Shown one piece after another: positions 24,301 to 36,660 of a stretch of 64,000 nt of DNA. The notes under the pieces were generated by a model. The model did not search any database, was not told where the DNA came from, and worked only from the letters and a program-made list of their open reading frames with translations. Position numbers and translations under genes: made by a program. Position 1 is the first letter of the stretch. Every line of letters starts with the position of its first letter. The DNA is taken from contig JBITNC010000001.1 of NCBI GenBank assembly GCA_050084985.1, forward strand, positions 44,826,001-44,890,000. The letters are read 5' to 3'. Source of the stretch: Nageia nagi. Taxonomy: Eukaryota; Pinophyta.

Positions 24301-27300
24301 ATGTCTTACTTGAACCTTCAAATATAGATTTATTAAACTTGCATTTTTCAACACATGAATTCAACCATATTACTCTTAATTCCCAATGTTAGAGCTAAAG
24401 AATATATAGTATCTTGGTTGATTAAATACATCTCTTTTACTTACCATACAACTTATTGATTATGAAAATGTACTTAAACACAATCAACATAACTCATATA
24501 ATAATATATATGCTCCTATATATGAAAATATTATTAATTCCCAATATTGGGAAAACTAATAAAAGAAATACACACACAAGTTAGAGCCACAAATATTTAT
24601 ACTGATTCCTATAAGTGAGAGTCCATATAGTTTAATGGAGTTCTTATTCTTATTCTTGGCTAATGCATATTAAAATGATGCAAGACCATGGAGATAATAT
24701 TATGTCATAACAACCTAGACCACTCCTTAGAAATGCAACATTTTGATCTTAAAATATATACTTCATATATCCCTGATTGATCAATTAACTCAATAGAGAA
24801 AATATATTCATAAAGGAAAGAATGCTATTTCCTTATTCATACCTCAACCTCCACATCCTTCAAATACTCCTCAATCAATTGCATCAAATCTTCACACTTA
24901 AGCTTCCACAAAATGGATCAAGAACACATGAATAATATTCCATGAATTCCCACACAAGTATTAACTTCATCCACCAACCATTTTCATTTTGTAATCATGG
25001 CATCAATACTATGGTTATAGATCTAGAATGACATCAATGTTGTTACTCCTATGTAGAAACAACATGAAACTTCACCTGATTAAGAAGGGATATATCAGGA
25101 TCTAAGCATGAAGATCTCTAGTTATAATCTCCAATATAAGATATTTGATTTATAAAATACATTATCATGTGTAACCTCAAAGACCACTCTCTTACACACC
25201 ATGAAGGCTCATAATTATCTAGCTACTAGAAAATCCTATAACAACTAGATAATAATTTACAATATTAAGCTAACATAATGCCATGAATGTCACTCATAAC
25301 ATTGTCAATGTTGATATGCTTGCCACATTCATACCAAGTGATTCTATCACAACAAATAAAAGGAATAACATAGAATGGTCATGAAAAAATCTTCATTGTA
25401 CACTAATAATCACACATTGTATATTGAGCAATATGATTATGATGTTTCCACCTCTATCTAACTAGTGGCTATATTGGAAATGCAAATGAAAGTAGATTTT
25501 ATCAAGTTAATTTATCCTACCTTGGTTTGATTTGCAGCCAACAATGGTATAAATAATAATCTCCATGGCTAGAGATCCTCACCATTTATGGTAAAGTCTA
25601 ATCCAACAATCATAGAAGCTTGCCTACAATAAAGGTTACACTCCTTTTCTCTCCAAGAATCCATCAACATAATATCCACTATCCTATTATCATAATAATA
25701 AATAACACAATATATGAAATTTCCAAATATTAAATAAAACATATAATAGAAATACATACCATACCTTTCACTCATAGCATGCTCACACACAATGAACTCT
25801 ACATCATCTACATCATGTGATCTTCCTAGTTCATGATCAATGATTTAATAACTTAACAATAAATAAATAGTAGACTAATCACTACCAACATGGAAATATC
25901 TCCACTATCTAGAAATAACTTAACAATATATATGTTCCCATATGGAGTCTTCCTACTCCATGAATATCCTAGCATTCTACTCTACTAGTAATGTCTTGGC
26001 AATAATAGAAATCCTCCTATGTAATTAAAAAATGAGAAGAAAGAAGCTTTCTTCAAAAATTTGATTTACCTTGGATTGATTATCATCCATTATGGTAATC
26101 ACTATAGTCTTTTTATGGTTGTAGATCCTTCCATAAATGGAAAATTTTTCTTAACTAATGGTAGCATCCTACCTATAATTAACTAACCTCCTCTTCTATT
26201 CTACCTTTTACAAAAACACCCATACTTCTTGAACAATGCTTCAATCTTGTTTAAATAATTATCAAAGATATTGTTTCATTGATAAACACATCTCTTCACA
26301 TTCTAAATACTCTATGTTTCATTTGTCTCTACAAAATGATTGTACCTCTTTACCTACCCCAAAATTTCATTGATCCAATGATGTTGGTGGAGTGGAGAAG
26401 TACACTAGTACCCTTCTTGCAATATTTATGGAAAATGATAGTTTGTGGAAAATAACTTAAATGAAGGTTAAATATTTGAAAAGGGTGGCATATGTATACT
26501 TGTTGGAAAGGTATCTATGAGGGCTATCCAAAAAAGAAGGAATCAACTCAATTGGATATCTATACAAAAAGCTAAACCTTCCTAAATATATCTAATATAT
26601 TTTTATGATAGGTTCTAGCTATAATAATTCCACAAGACCATTAATAAAAGCTACAAAAACTACACAAACCTGAGGGTTCACCAATTCCTCACTCCCATGA
26701 TTTTTAGAATTAATTATATGATCTAATTTTGGATCAAACCTTCCCAATGTGAAGGATTTTGGTCCCATAAAAGCTATAGAAAATTTAAAGAATAAATATT
26801 CCCAATTGAACTTGTATATTCCTTGCTTTCTTCATGATTTCACATCTCTATGAATCCAAGAACATAAAAATCATCATCAATTAATTATACAAGGAGAAAT
26901 AGCTACATAACAACATTGAAATGATTCCAATTTATTGTATAACTTGAGAATGAACATGTGGATCCAAAACAAACATGAATGTTCAATTTTCTCATTTCAA
27001 ACATTTGAATAGAACAACATCAACACCATTCCTTTAGCCTTCAACAGTGTCAGCAATGCTTTACCTATTGATCCAACTCACTAAAATTTTAGAGTACATC
27101 TAATTTTGAGCACAGAGATCCCTGGTGCATAAACATTTGGTCATGGTTGATTAAAATTCTAAATTGATCTATTTTGAATGATATGTTCCTCATGGGAAAT
27201 GCATTTTATCCTTCAACAAGGTAAGTCCATGAAAACCTCATCAAACCATCCAAAATTCCCTAAACCTCCTAAACATGCCTATATAAGTTGATAAGAATTC

Positions 27301-27482
27301 AATTTCTCCTCTTACTAATTCAATAAGCCCATCAATTTGTCACTCCATCTTATCTCAACAAAAATAGCATGCCTATAATATTGTTCATCCTCTCAGATTT
27401 CAAGACTATTTGCCAACTGAAAGAATGCCAAGAAGTTTTCATAAATGGATAACAATACCCAATATACTCATCTTTAAACTTT

Positions 27483-27493
27483 CTTTGATACCA
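27483..27493 (-). other. primer-binding site (tRNA-iMet type)
   Basis: TGGTATCAAAG on the minus strand follows the LTR terminal CA directly. The plant consensus for initiator-Met tRNA priming is TGGTATCAGAGC; one G-to-A change is present. Confidence 0.65.
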
Positions 27494-28228
27494 TGTGATC
27501 TATAATCACCAAAAGCCTATTATAAATATCTAAAAATGATTTATTATTAATTAATAAATCATATTTTAGACATATTAAAAGAATAAATAATATTATTAGA
27601 AGAATCAAGGTAAATATTTTATTAAAGGGTTATATCATGTGTCAAGTTCAATGTATTAACAAAGATTATATCTAGAAATATCTAGATATTACAAAGATTA
27701 TATTATATTGTTATATGTTAGCCTTCAATCTTTTCTATCCATTTATAGGTATAAATGGATGATTTTAGATTAACATTACCTATCATATCTCTCTAATAGA
27801 TGGTTGACCATACATCATACTACACTAACAGTGTCTCTCGATGCCACCTATATGAGAATTTATTATGATCTAAGCTTTACGTTATATGCTACTTATCTTT
27901 ACTATTTCTAATACTATTAAAATTAGGGCATGTGTGGTGTGGGAGGATTACAACTATGGCATGCACACAATTCTTCTTTGAGATTCAAAGTTATAGAATT
28001 AAAGGATGTCAAATATAAATTTGGATCATTGAATATCCTTATGAGCTTTTTTTGAGATATGATCTAATACTTCACATAGAAATATATATCTTAAGGACTA
28101 CTTTACTTTTGTACTAGGTACACACTTTCATCATATTAGTTAGGTAGCCTTGATAAGTTTCTTGCACATATATTATAGTATTTATTTAATTACATTTCTT
28201 TATTGCAAATCATTATTTATAGTTTACA
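27494..28228 (-). repeat. 5' LTR of copy 1 (735 bp)
   Basis: Bounded by TGTAAACT on the minus strand at 28228 and by GATCACA directly before the PBS at 27494. It aligns over its length with 31598-32295, including the shared block AAGATTATATCTAGAAATATC (plus strand, near 27663 and 31745). Confidence 0.65.
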
Positions 28229-28922
28229 TTTTGGTGGAGATGATTGATCTTACAAAGCCTAGAATTTTCATTTTAGGGAATCACTTTTTTTTATGGAGTC
28301 TTGCATTAGAAATCCTTATTTTTATCTACTTTTTGGTTGAATTAATTTTTACAAAATTGAAAATTCATATTGCTTTGAAATCATTTAAGTTCTAGAAAAA
28401 TATTTTTGCATAAAAATCTATAATTTGAAGGCCATTTTATTGAATTTGGTGAGATCTTGTATTAGAATTTTTTTCAAACCATAGATAAATATTATTGAGA
28501 AATATTTCAGATTTTTCAAGACCTAGAATTACATATTTTGATGAATATTGATAAAATTTTGCAAAAAATATCACTATAAAAGCCTTAAATTTAAAAATAT
28601 TTTACAATTATTTGGTAACTTATTTTATGATAAAATTTTTTCAAAATCATAGGTCATCATAGTAGATAACGTTTTGAGAGGAATTTGAGCTTATTGTGTG
28701 TATTTTCATCAAGATTTCTACAGGTTTTCAATTTATAAATAAAATATTTTTACACAAAATGCTAGATTTTGAAAATTATTTTCTTTAATTCAGGAGGTTC
28801 TTCATAAAAGTTATCCTATATCATAGATATACATGCTAGCAAGTTATTTTTAGTTTTTTCATGGTTTAAAATTACATATTTTAGCATATTTCTTGAATTT
28901 TTCTAGAAACTCTAGAATTACA
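28229..28922 (+). repeat. diverged tandem repeat, about 190-bp unit
   Basis: Words such as TTTTGCATAAAAATCTATAATTTG, ...CATTTTATTGAATTTGGTGA and TTTTTTCAAA-CATAGAT recur three or four times with heavy divergence. No coding potential is evident; the open frame 28150-28395 overlaps the LTR end and is probably chance. Confidence 0.35.
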
Positions 28923-28924
28923 CC

Positions 28925-29520
28925 ATGAATCGTTTTAGTGTATTATTTCTAGATTTCCATGAAATTAAATCATTATATCCACATGTAATTGAAAAAATAT
29001 TGAATAAAAATGAAAATGAACAAATAGAGAATGATATATTCAAATTAGACATTCAAATAGATAATGAGAAAGAAGACAACATTGCATTTGAAATCATCCT
29101 AGCATGCATAAGGAAGATATTAATGAGAGTGAGCATTACGAGGATGGATTTCAAAATTTTCCTAACATTCAAAAAGATATTAATGAAAGTGAGCATTTTG
29201 ATATTGCATTTGAAAAACTTCTTAGCATTTAGAAAGATCTCAATAAGTATAAATTTTATGATATTGCATACCAAAATGTGTTACTTGAAGTATATACTTC
29301 TGATAATTATAATTTGTTAAAAAATATTTTACTATATGTTGAGCATGAATAGAAACAACATAGTAAATTTTGTGTAATAATTCAAACATATAAATTCTTG
29401 TATTCTAGAAGAAATAACAATTCAAATAGTGGGAAACAAGATATACATAATTCAAGAAAATATCAAAGAGTTTCAAATTTTTAGTTACAACAATCCAAAG
29501 AGATAAGAATTCAATATGAT
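28925..29520 (+). pseudogene. low-complexity ORF remnant with internal repeats, unrecognised
   Basis: An ATG at 28925 opens 131 codons. A second frame over 29095-29300 shows repeated segments of FDIAFEKLLSI and YDIAYQNVLLEVYTSDN type at a roughly 60-bp spacing, separated by TAG codons that could be former CAG. The pattern suggests a repeat-containing protein with one frameshift, but nothing identifies it. Confidence 0.25.
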
Positions 29521-29940
29521 GATAGTGGTGGTGGTTTCACCATTACCAACTCCATTATAGTTTATCATTTTACATATCATATAATATAGGTTGCATATTG
29601 TATAGGCTTGCATTTGCTTATTAGAGTGCACTTATAGGTTGTATATCATTTAGGTCTATCCATTACATGTATTTGATCAAATGCCAATCTCATCAAGTTA
29701 TTCAATCCTTCCATCCTCCCAACCTCATCATTTATATAACTTTTTTCATTAGGATCATCATTTATTTGATCATTTATTTATTTTTATCTTATCATACTTG
29801 TTATTTTTATCAAAATTTCAAGCCATAATATTTCAAATATTTATATCTCACATATTCTCATCAAGTTCAAATATTTTCCATGTTTATTAAATATGTCTCA
29901 TGTCTCATTAATGCATTTCATACTTAACTAGTTACATCTT

Positions 29941-29971
29941 AACAACAACAACAACAACAACAATAATAATA

Positions 29972-30003
<32 letters not shown>

Positions 30004-30038
30004 AATAATAATAATAATATATAATAATAGTAATAATA

Positions 30039-30082
<44 letters not shown>

Positions 30083-30124
30083 TAATAATAATTATTATTA
30101 TTATTATTATTATTATAAATATAA

Positions 30125-30155
<31 letters not shown>
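29941..30155. repeat. compound microsatellite (AAC, AAT, GAT, ATT, AAAT)
   Basis: A continuous run changes from (AAC)n to (AAT)n, (GAT)n, (AAT)n, (ATT)n and finally (AAAT)n. The long (AAT)n followed by (ATT)n block is self-complementary and could extrude as a hairpin. The minus-strand poly-Ile open frame is a by-product. Confidence 0.95.
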
Positions 30156-31597
30156 GAATAATGAAACTCATGTCATTGCAAAATTATCAAAAAATAATAA
30201 ACAAAAAGCCAAACAAATTTGTTCAGTCTCAACTAGGGATAGGTTTAGTTCAGTAGAGGGTAGTTTCACAATCATTAAGAGTGTGATTGGGGCAAATTCA
30301 ATTTCAGATGGGGGAAAAACAAAATTATAATCAAATATACAAATCAAGCAATAGAATATATAATAAAAAAGGGAAAGTTTAGAGTTAGATTATTCAAGAA
30401 TAACAATGTCAATGGTATTCCAAGCCTACAAAAAGGTCATCGACTTTGTAACGGTAGTAAGCAAAATCTATCAAAATCATTCCAACCATCAAAAAATCAT
30501 ATCAAAAGAAGAATTAAAATTTCAAAAAGTATATGTAATAAATTTAGTCATTGTAGTCCAAGAAATTAGAATGCCAAAAATCAAAATCATATTATAAGTG
30601 AGAATAATGACCATGCCATTATAGTCCAATATCCATAGCACTAGAATAGTGTAAATCACTTCCAAACAACTCATTTTGAAGTGCACAAGTACAAATGCAA
30701 TATACCATATTAAATTTACTCATATTTCAAATATATATAGGTTCTAATAAATTTCTAGATGATCAACATTGAAAATTCTATGCAAGTAAGGGTGTTTGAA
30801 CTATGCACATACTATAGTTACAATGTCCATGCCATTCAGATAACTTATTTTATCAAAAATCAAGTATCAAAATGATATTATGTATTGCATTTTAGTGCAT
30901 ATATATTATTAATACAATTATAATTGATACTCATAATGTTTCCACTATGACACTCCCATGAGCATAAATATCAAAATAATTGTTTTGGTCATAGATAATT
31001 ATATGATATCAACAAAACCTTCAAATAATTTGGGGAACCCAAAATGGTACATCATCTAACAAACATAAAGATGTGATCTTCTCATGCAATCTTAAGAAAA
31101 ATCTAGGATTATTGATAGAGACCATGTTCACCCACTTGCTTGGGGAGATAAGAAATCCTATTTCTTTGAAGTAAAAAGAACCCAATTATTTGGGGTTATA
31201 AACAATCATATTTCTTTGGAATAAAAAGCACCCATTTGCTTGGGGACATAAATAAACTCTTATGTTATCATTATGATGATCTATTACATTATATCCTTGC
31301 TAATACATGCTTATTATTTAAAAATATGTAATCAATTGGATATTATCTTTCCTATTCCATAAGTTATCTTCACCAAATTTGAAGAGTAGAGCCAAATACA
31401 TCCTTAATCCTCCAACTAAAAGATGCAATTTTGGCTTGGTTCCTCAATGGAAAATTCCTTGAGAAAACTAGAACCAAAATTATAAGTACTCTTTAGGGAA
31501 GTAATCTTTACTCTTGAAATTTTTTCATAATTCTCTATGCTTCTTTGGATTATGCAACTTTAAATGCTTTTCGTTACATATCCTAAGAGGGGAAAAA
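30156..31597. other. no gene recognised; contains a 50-bp tandem repeat
   Basis: AT-rich spacer between two LTR-family copies. The only structured part is the 50-bp repeat at 31131-31250. The open frame at 30406-30597 carries no motif I can name. Confidence 0.4.
31131..31250 (+). repeat. 50-bp tandem repeat, 2.4 copies
   Basis: CCCANTTGNTTGGGG words start at 31131, 31181 and 31231, an exact 50-bp period. TATTTCTTTGRARTAAAAAG is shared between units. Each CCCA...TGGGG word is itself a short imperfect palindrome. Confidence 0.75.
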
Positions 31598-32295
31598 TGT
31601 ATATACCTAAAAATAATTTCTTATTAATTAATAAATAATATTTTGAACATATCAGAAGAATAAATGGAAATATTATAAGAATAAAGACTAATGTGCTATC
31701 AAAGTGTTATATCATGTGCCAAGTTTAATGAATTATCATTAATCATGATTATATCTAGAAATATCTTGATATTACAATGATTATATTTTATCGCTTTATA
31801 TTAGCCTTCACTCCTATATCTTTGTAGGTATAAATGGAGAGGTTTGGGTTGACATTGCCTATCAGATATCTCTAATAACTATTTGTAAATACATTAAACT
31901 ATACTTAAGGTGTCTCTTGATACCACCTATATGAGAATCTATTATGCTTTTAGCTTTATGTTTCATATTATTATCTTCATTATTCCTATTACTATTAAAC
32001 TCATGGAATGGATGGTGTTGGAGGATAGAAATAATGGTGTACATGCAATTCTAATTTGATATTTAGATATACATATATGAAGGATATTAAGCATATATCT
32101 AGGTCATTGAATATCCTTATGAGCTTCATCCTATATCCAATCTAGTCCTCCACACATAGAGATATATGTTGAGGATTGGTTTATTTATCTAATAGGTTCA
32201 CACTTTGTTGGTATTGTTCAAGTGACTTTGATAATTTTCTTGTACCTATATTATAATTATATTTCTTTATTACAAATCATTATATAGAATCTACA
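31598..32295 (-). repeat. 3' LTR of copy 2 (698 bp)
   Basis: Minus-strand start TGTAGATTC at 32295; end near 31598. Homologous to the copy-1 LTR with many transitions. The left limit is placed by alignment. Confidence 0.55.
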
Positions 32296-33440
32296 CTTAT
32301 GGCTTACTTGGATATTCAAATACAAATTTATTAAAATTGCATTTTTCAACACATGAATTCAACCATAATAATTTTAATTTCCAACATTATAGATGAAAAT
32401 ATATAGTATCTTAGTTGATCAAATCTATTGTCTTTTATTTACTCTATAAAGTTTATTGATTATAAAAATTTACTTAAACACTACCAACATAACTCATACA
32501 ATAATATCTATGCTCCTACACATGATAATATTACTAATTCCCAATCTTGGATAAATCAGTACAAGAAATACATACACAAAATGGAGATACATATATTTAT
32601 GCTAGTTCCTCTCAATGTGAGAGTACATCCATTTTAATGAATCTCTTATTCTTATTATTTAACAATTAAGATTCTAGTGATGCAAGACTTTGGAGAGAAT
32701 ACTATCTCACAATAGTCTAGAACACTCCTTACCACCGAAACATTCTAAAATTTAAACATCTACTCCAAATATTATTGATCTATAAATTTATCGAATTGAT
32801 AAATTATTACAAAAAAGGAAGAATCTATGGCCTTACTCATGCCTCAACCTCCATGGCCTTTAAAACCTCCTCAATAAACTATATTAGGTTTTCACTTTCA
32901 AGATTTCATAGGATGGCTCAAGAATATATGAAATGTATTCCATGAGCTCCCATAAAAGTATTAAATTCATCCACTATCCCTTTTCATTCTATAATCAAAA
33001 TATAAATGATATATTTATAGGTTGAGAACAATGTTAATGCTATTACTCTAATGTAGAAACAACATGAAACTTTACTAAATTTAAAATATATATATCAAGA
33101 TCTAAGCATAAAGATATCTAGTGATAATCTCTACTCCAAGATCCATGATTTCTAAAATAAATTTTGATGTGTAACCTCCAAGACCACTCTCTTGTACATA
33201 AGCAAGGTTTACAATTCTCTAATTGCTAGAAAATCCCATAGTAAATAGGCAACAACAATATCAAGATAACATAATGGTATGGCTACCACTCATTAAATTC
33301 TCACTATTAATATGTTAACCACATTCATACCAAGAGATTACATCTTAATAAGTAAAAGGAATAACATAGAATGAACATGAAATAATCTTTATCCTACTCT
33401 AAGAATCGCATTATATACTAACCAATATGGCATAAACAAA
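31598..33440 (-). mobile_element. LTR retrotransposon remnant, copy 2 (internal 3' end and 3' LTR)
   Basis: In minus orientation, internal sequence (33440 to 32296) leads into an LTR at 32295-31598. Both parts align with copy 1: the internal end with 24300-25435, the LTR with 27494-28228. The upstream part of the internal region and the 5' LTR are missing. Copia-related sequence lies to the right. No coding frame is seen. The two copies are complementary pieces of one family, which allows its structure to be inferred. Confidence 0.6.
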
Positions 33441-33919
33441 TATTTTGTGATAACATCTAGGGAATCACAAAGCCTACCATTCACTATCTTGCAAAAAGAA
33501 GAGGCATGAAGTGCATAAGCATTGTCTACCATAAACCTATATCTATATCATAATACATGCATAAAATGTGATTTTTATGGAACAAATCAAAGAGGATGGG
33601 AAATTCTCTTCATTGCATCCCAATAATGCTCTTACAAATAATATGGTGAATATTGGAGCTCTTCTTTCATAAAGGTTGCATCCCAATAAAACTCCTACAT
33701 CTTTGCTTATTTCTATTTATGCACATGATGGCCTCTATAGCTTTTGTTTCAAGTTTAGATACAAAAAATATAATCATATTAACACTTTACCATTTATCAA
33801 TTTAGCAAACTAAACTTGAAAACCTTTCCATATAGCAATATTTTTAAGAAACAAATAAAATTTTGGAACAAAGTAATATAACAAAAATATAATGTAAAAA
33901 ATTTGATAAAATTCTTGAT
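33441..33919. other. no gene recognised
   Basis: Sequence between the copy-2 internal end and the tandem repeat at 33920. AT-rich, with no sustained frame or repeat seen. Confidence 0.4.
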
Positions 33920-34165
33920 TTCTAATGGTAGAGATAACAACAAGTGTGCCTAAAATTGAAGCTAAGTATCTCTAAAACTAATACCAAAAGTTTCTCCATA
34001 GCTGAGACCAACTGTGTTTAAATCTTATACCAAGTGTGTCTAAAGTTTATGCCAAGTGTATCTAAACTTTACATTAGAAGTTTTTCTAGAGCTGATGCCA
34101 AGCATCTCAAAAGATGATTCCAAGTGTCCTTGGCATTGATGCTAGAAGTGTCTCCATTGTTGATG
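33920..34165 (+). repeat. minisatellite, ~22-25 bp unit
   Basis: About nine imperfect copies of a word like ATGCCAAGTGTGTCTAAAG (for example near 34028, 34049, 34095, 34117 and 34139). It lies directly upstream of the copia gag remnant and may be part of that element's leader. Confidence 0.65.
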
Positions 34166-34249
34166 TGATATTTAACATCATCTATGACATCAATAAATAA
34201 AGAATTTTTTTAAAATATATTTTCACTACAATTTGATGATAAGGCTGAC

Positions 34250-35480
34250 ACTAAATGAACTAAATTTAGTAGTGCATATAGCTAGATTATCTTACTGATA
34301 GTGGTAAGTAACTCTATTTCAAGTTCTAATAAGATAGTATTTGATAATATGGTGGGCATCCTTCTTAGTGAGCACATATAGAGAAAAATAATAGGAGAAA
34401 TAAGGGGTTATCCAAATGTATTACATTTTTAGAATAGATAACTTGATAGAGGGAGAGTGGTGGATATAAAAATCAAGGGTAGAAGGTAACTCTAATGGAA
34501 AAGGAAACATTGAGTGTTGGTATTGTGGGAAAAAGGGACACTTCAAGAGAGAGTGCAAGTTTAAGAAATAAGATAAAAAGGAAAAAAATTAGAATCAAGG
34601 TAATAATAATGAGGGTAACATGGCTGGTGAGATTTTACAAGATACCTTAATATTAAATTTAGATATGCATAATGATTATTGGGTTCAGATTCAAGTGCTT
34701 TTTTTCATACCACTTCTCATAAGGGTTATTTTATTAAGTATGTTAAAGGATATTTTGGATAGGTTAAGTTGGGTAATGACCAACCATGCATGATTTTTGG
34801 TATGGGGAAGATAAATATTAAACTATATAACAAAAAATGGTGGATGCTTAAGGAGGTGACACACATATTAGATTTGAAAAGGAATCTTATTTTGATAAGC
34901 AAACTTGATGGTGATGGATATATGATTTTATTTAGAAATAAGACTAAGAATATGTCTAAGGGTTCTACAATTATTGCTAGTGGTAATATTTTTATTTTGC
35001 TATATTTTCTTACTAATGCTTCTAGAATGTTGTGGACTTAGCCTCTATAGGTGGGAATGTATACAAGGGACATCACAAGTTTGGAGATAAAAGGGAAGTG
35101 ATTTTTGGTGGAAATAAAAATGTTAGAAAGGGTTTTTATAAGGATTAAAAGAAGAAGATGTGGATATTAAAAGTGCAAGGAGGTATTCAATACCAAGACA
35201 AAGAAAATTACACTAAGGGATATAGAAAAATGTGTAAAGGTAAGATAAGATTTTCACATAGTTTAATGTATTTTATATAATCATGGTTGTAAGTATTTTA
35301 TGAAAGAGAAATCTAAGAAGGAGTGGGAGCTTGTTAGTATGTATAAGGAGGTAAAACCCTTGATACAAATACCAAGTGTATTTGGTGAATCAACCTACAT
35401 GTATGAAATATTTGTATGGTATTTATGTATGCAATATGGAAATAGAGAAAACATGATTATACACAAAAAGGTTTTGAATT
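34250..35480 (+). pseudogene. Ty1/copia gag-protease-prepol remnant
   Basis: A gag end (VGILLSEHI) precedes a CCHC zinc knuckle, CWYCGKKGHFKRECK-like, at about 34515-34560. A protease-site region follows with WVxDSSASFHTTSHKGYF (family D-S/T-G-A; here the Gly is lost, and a frameshift is needed). A gag-prepol domain is at 34750-35030: LGNDQPCMIFGMGKINIKL, MLKEVTHILDLKRNLILISK. This is the copia order gag, protease, prepol. The integrase, RT and RNase H parts are absent, so the element is internally deleted or truncated. The part from 35090 to 35480 keeps some open sequence that I cannot assign. LTRs were not found. Confidence 0.65.
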
Positions 35481-35649
35481 GAAGTGTTTGCACAAGCTGG
35501 TGGTATAACCCATGGAGTGGGAGGTGTGGATTAGTTGAGGTTCATGTAACATCAAGGTATTGAATAAAAATAGTTATGAATTGGTTGAGGTTCATGGTGA
35601 GTTAATTTGGAGGTCTTGGTGAAGGTGCAATGGTGGTTACAAAGAAGGA

Positions 35650-36008
35650 ATTGAGGTTTCTCCCATTTTTGTTTGTTCCCCTTCACAATTAAACTTCTCA
35701 AGTTTTTCTTATCTATAGTGACATTTCTAAAATGTTCTGCAATGATTTTTCTAGTGGTTAAGTTTATTTCTTTTCTTTTTGCAAATTCAAAATTATTCTA
35801 AACATTTGTTGGTTCATGAAGATTAATAGTAATACCAATTAGGGTATTTAAATCCAAGATGTATCTTTTTTATTTTGTTATTTTTCATTTGTAAAAGATG
35901 AAAGGTATTTTAGTAAGTTAATTAACTATTGAAAATCAGCTCCCATAGTTAAATATTTTAGTTCTAGATGAAGAAACTCATTTTTTTGATATAAAATTAG
36001 TTGGACAA
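35650..36008 (-). pseudogene. old gypsy gag, distal part (split by the 13.8-kb insertion)
   Basis: On the minus strand, the segment beginning at the target-site word GGTAT continues the gag frame from 49852: DEFYRLFRR then RYLSN, with one ATACC copy removed. Read with frameshifts, later pieces are KYLSSFTNEK, IILNLQKEKK and KIIAEHFRNVTIDKKNLRSL. This resembles the gag region that links the Retrotrans_gag domain to the zinc knuckle. It is the older host of the nested insertion. The boundary on the left is uncertain. Confidence 0.5.
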
Positions 36009-36229
36009 ATACCTGTATTCTTTCAAAATTACACTCTAAATTAGGGTAATACAAAATTATTCCTTTATTCTTTTATTCTTATCAATTCCTCCTATTCTCA
36101 TTTCTTTCTCTTAAGAGTCTTTGGGAGTTATTTTCTTTTTCTTAGAGTGCTCACGAATTGTAAATAAGATTGTTTAGGAGTTATATTCATTCCCTTAGAA
36201 TGTCTAGGAGGTATGTAAATACAAGTCTT

Positions 36230-36385
36230 TAGGAGTTATTTTCTTTTCCTTAGAGTGCTCAAGAATTATAAATAAGAGTGTCTAGGAGTTGTATAAATTC
36301 AGATCTAAGACACTCTTATTTATAATTCTTGAGCACTCTAAGTGAAAGAAAATAACTCTAAATTCAGATCCAAGACATCTAACAA
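36230..36385. repeat. inverted duplication inside the 5' LTR
   Basis: The stretch near 36232-36289 (TTAGAGTGCTCAAGAATTAT...AAGAGTGTCT) is followed after a short spacer by its reverse complement at 36306-36355. A direct repeat of AAATTCAGATCYAAGACA (near 36297 and 36359) flanks the inverted arm. The arm is missing from the 3' LTR, where AAATTTAGATCCAAGACATC leads straight on. Confidence 0.8.
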
Positions 36386-36660
36386 AGCCCATTGATTCTA
36401 AGTGATGACATCATAATTTTTGACTAAAATTAGTAGGTCTTGAAATAAGCAATGGCAGGTGAAGATTTATGAAGATATCAAATAGAGCCTATTGATTTTG
36501 AGTGATGACATCATAATTTTTGATTAAAATTAGGAGGTCTCAAAACATGCAATGGCAAATGAAGATTAATGAAGACATCAAATAGAGCCCATCGATTCTA
36601 AGAGATGATGTCATAATTTTTGACTAAAATCAATGGGTCTTGAAAGAGCTAGATCATCAA
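36376..36660 (+). promoter_or_regulatory. three 100-bp U3 repeats each with a palindromic bZIP/CRE-like site
   Basis: Units share GAGCCNATTGATTCTAAG, then the site, then ATAATTTTTGA and TGAAGAC/TATC. The sites are ATGACATCAT at 36405-36414, ATGACATCAT at 36505-36514 and ATGATGTCAT at 36605-36614, exactly 100 bp apart. Both forms are what single CpG deamination on either strand would leave from ATGACGTCAT, a bZIP (CRE/as-1-like) core. Upstream of the TATA box, so a U3 enhancer is likely. Factor identity is inferred. Confidence 0.7.

Larger units (their letters stand above)
24300..28228 (-). mobile_element. LTR retrotransposon remnant, copy 1 (5' LTR and internal part)
   Basis: The LTR at 27494-28228 (minus orientation, TGTA...CACA) is followed by a primer-binding site, TGGTATCAAAG. 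Internal DNA runs down to about 24300, where it aligns with the internal end of copy 2. About 3.2 kb of internal sequence shows no gag or pol motif, so the family may be a non-autonomous LARD-type element. The 3' LTR is absent; LINE-related sequence lies beyond 24300. The internal part 24300-25435 matches 32310-33440. Confidence 0.6.

Noticed and set aside
29932-30171. Minus-strand open frame rich in Ile/Tyr/Asn
   Set aside because: It is only the translation of the compound microsatellite.
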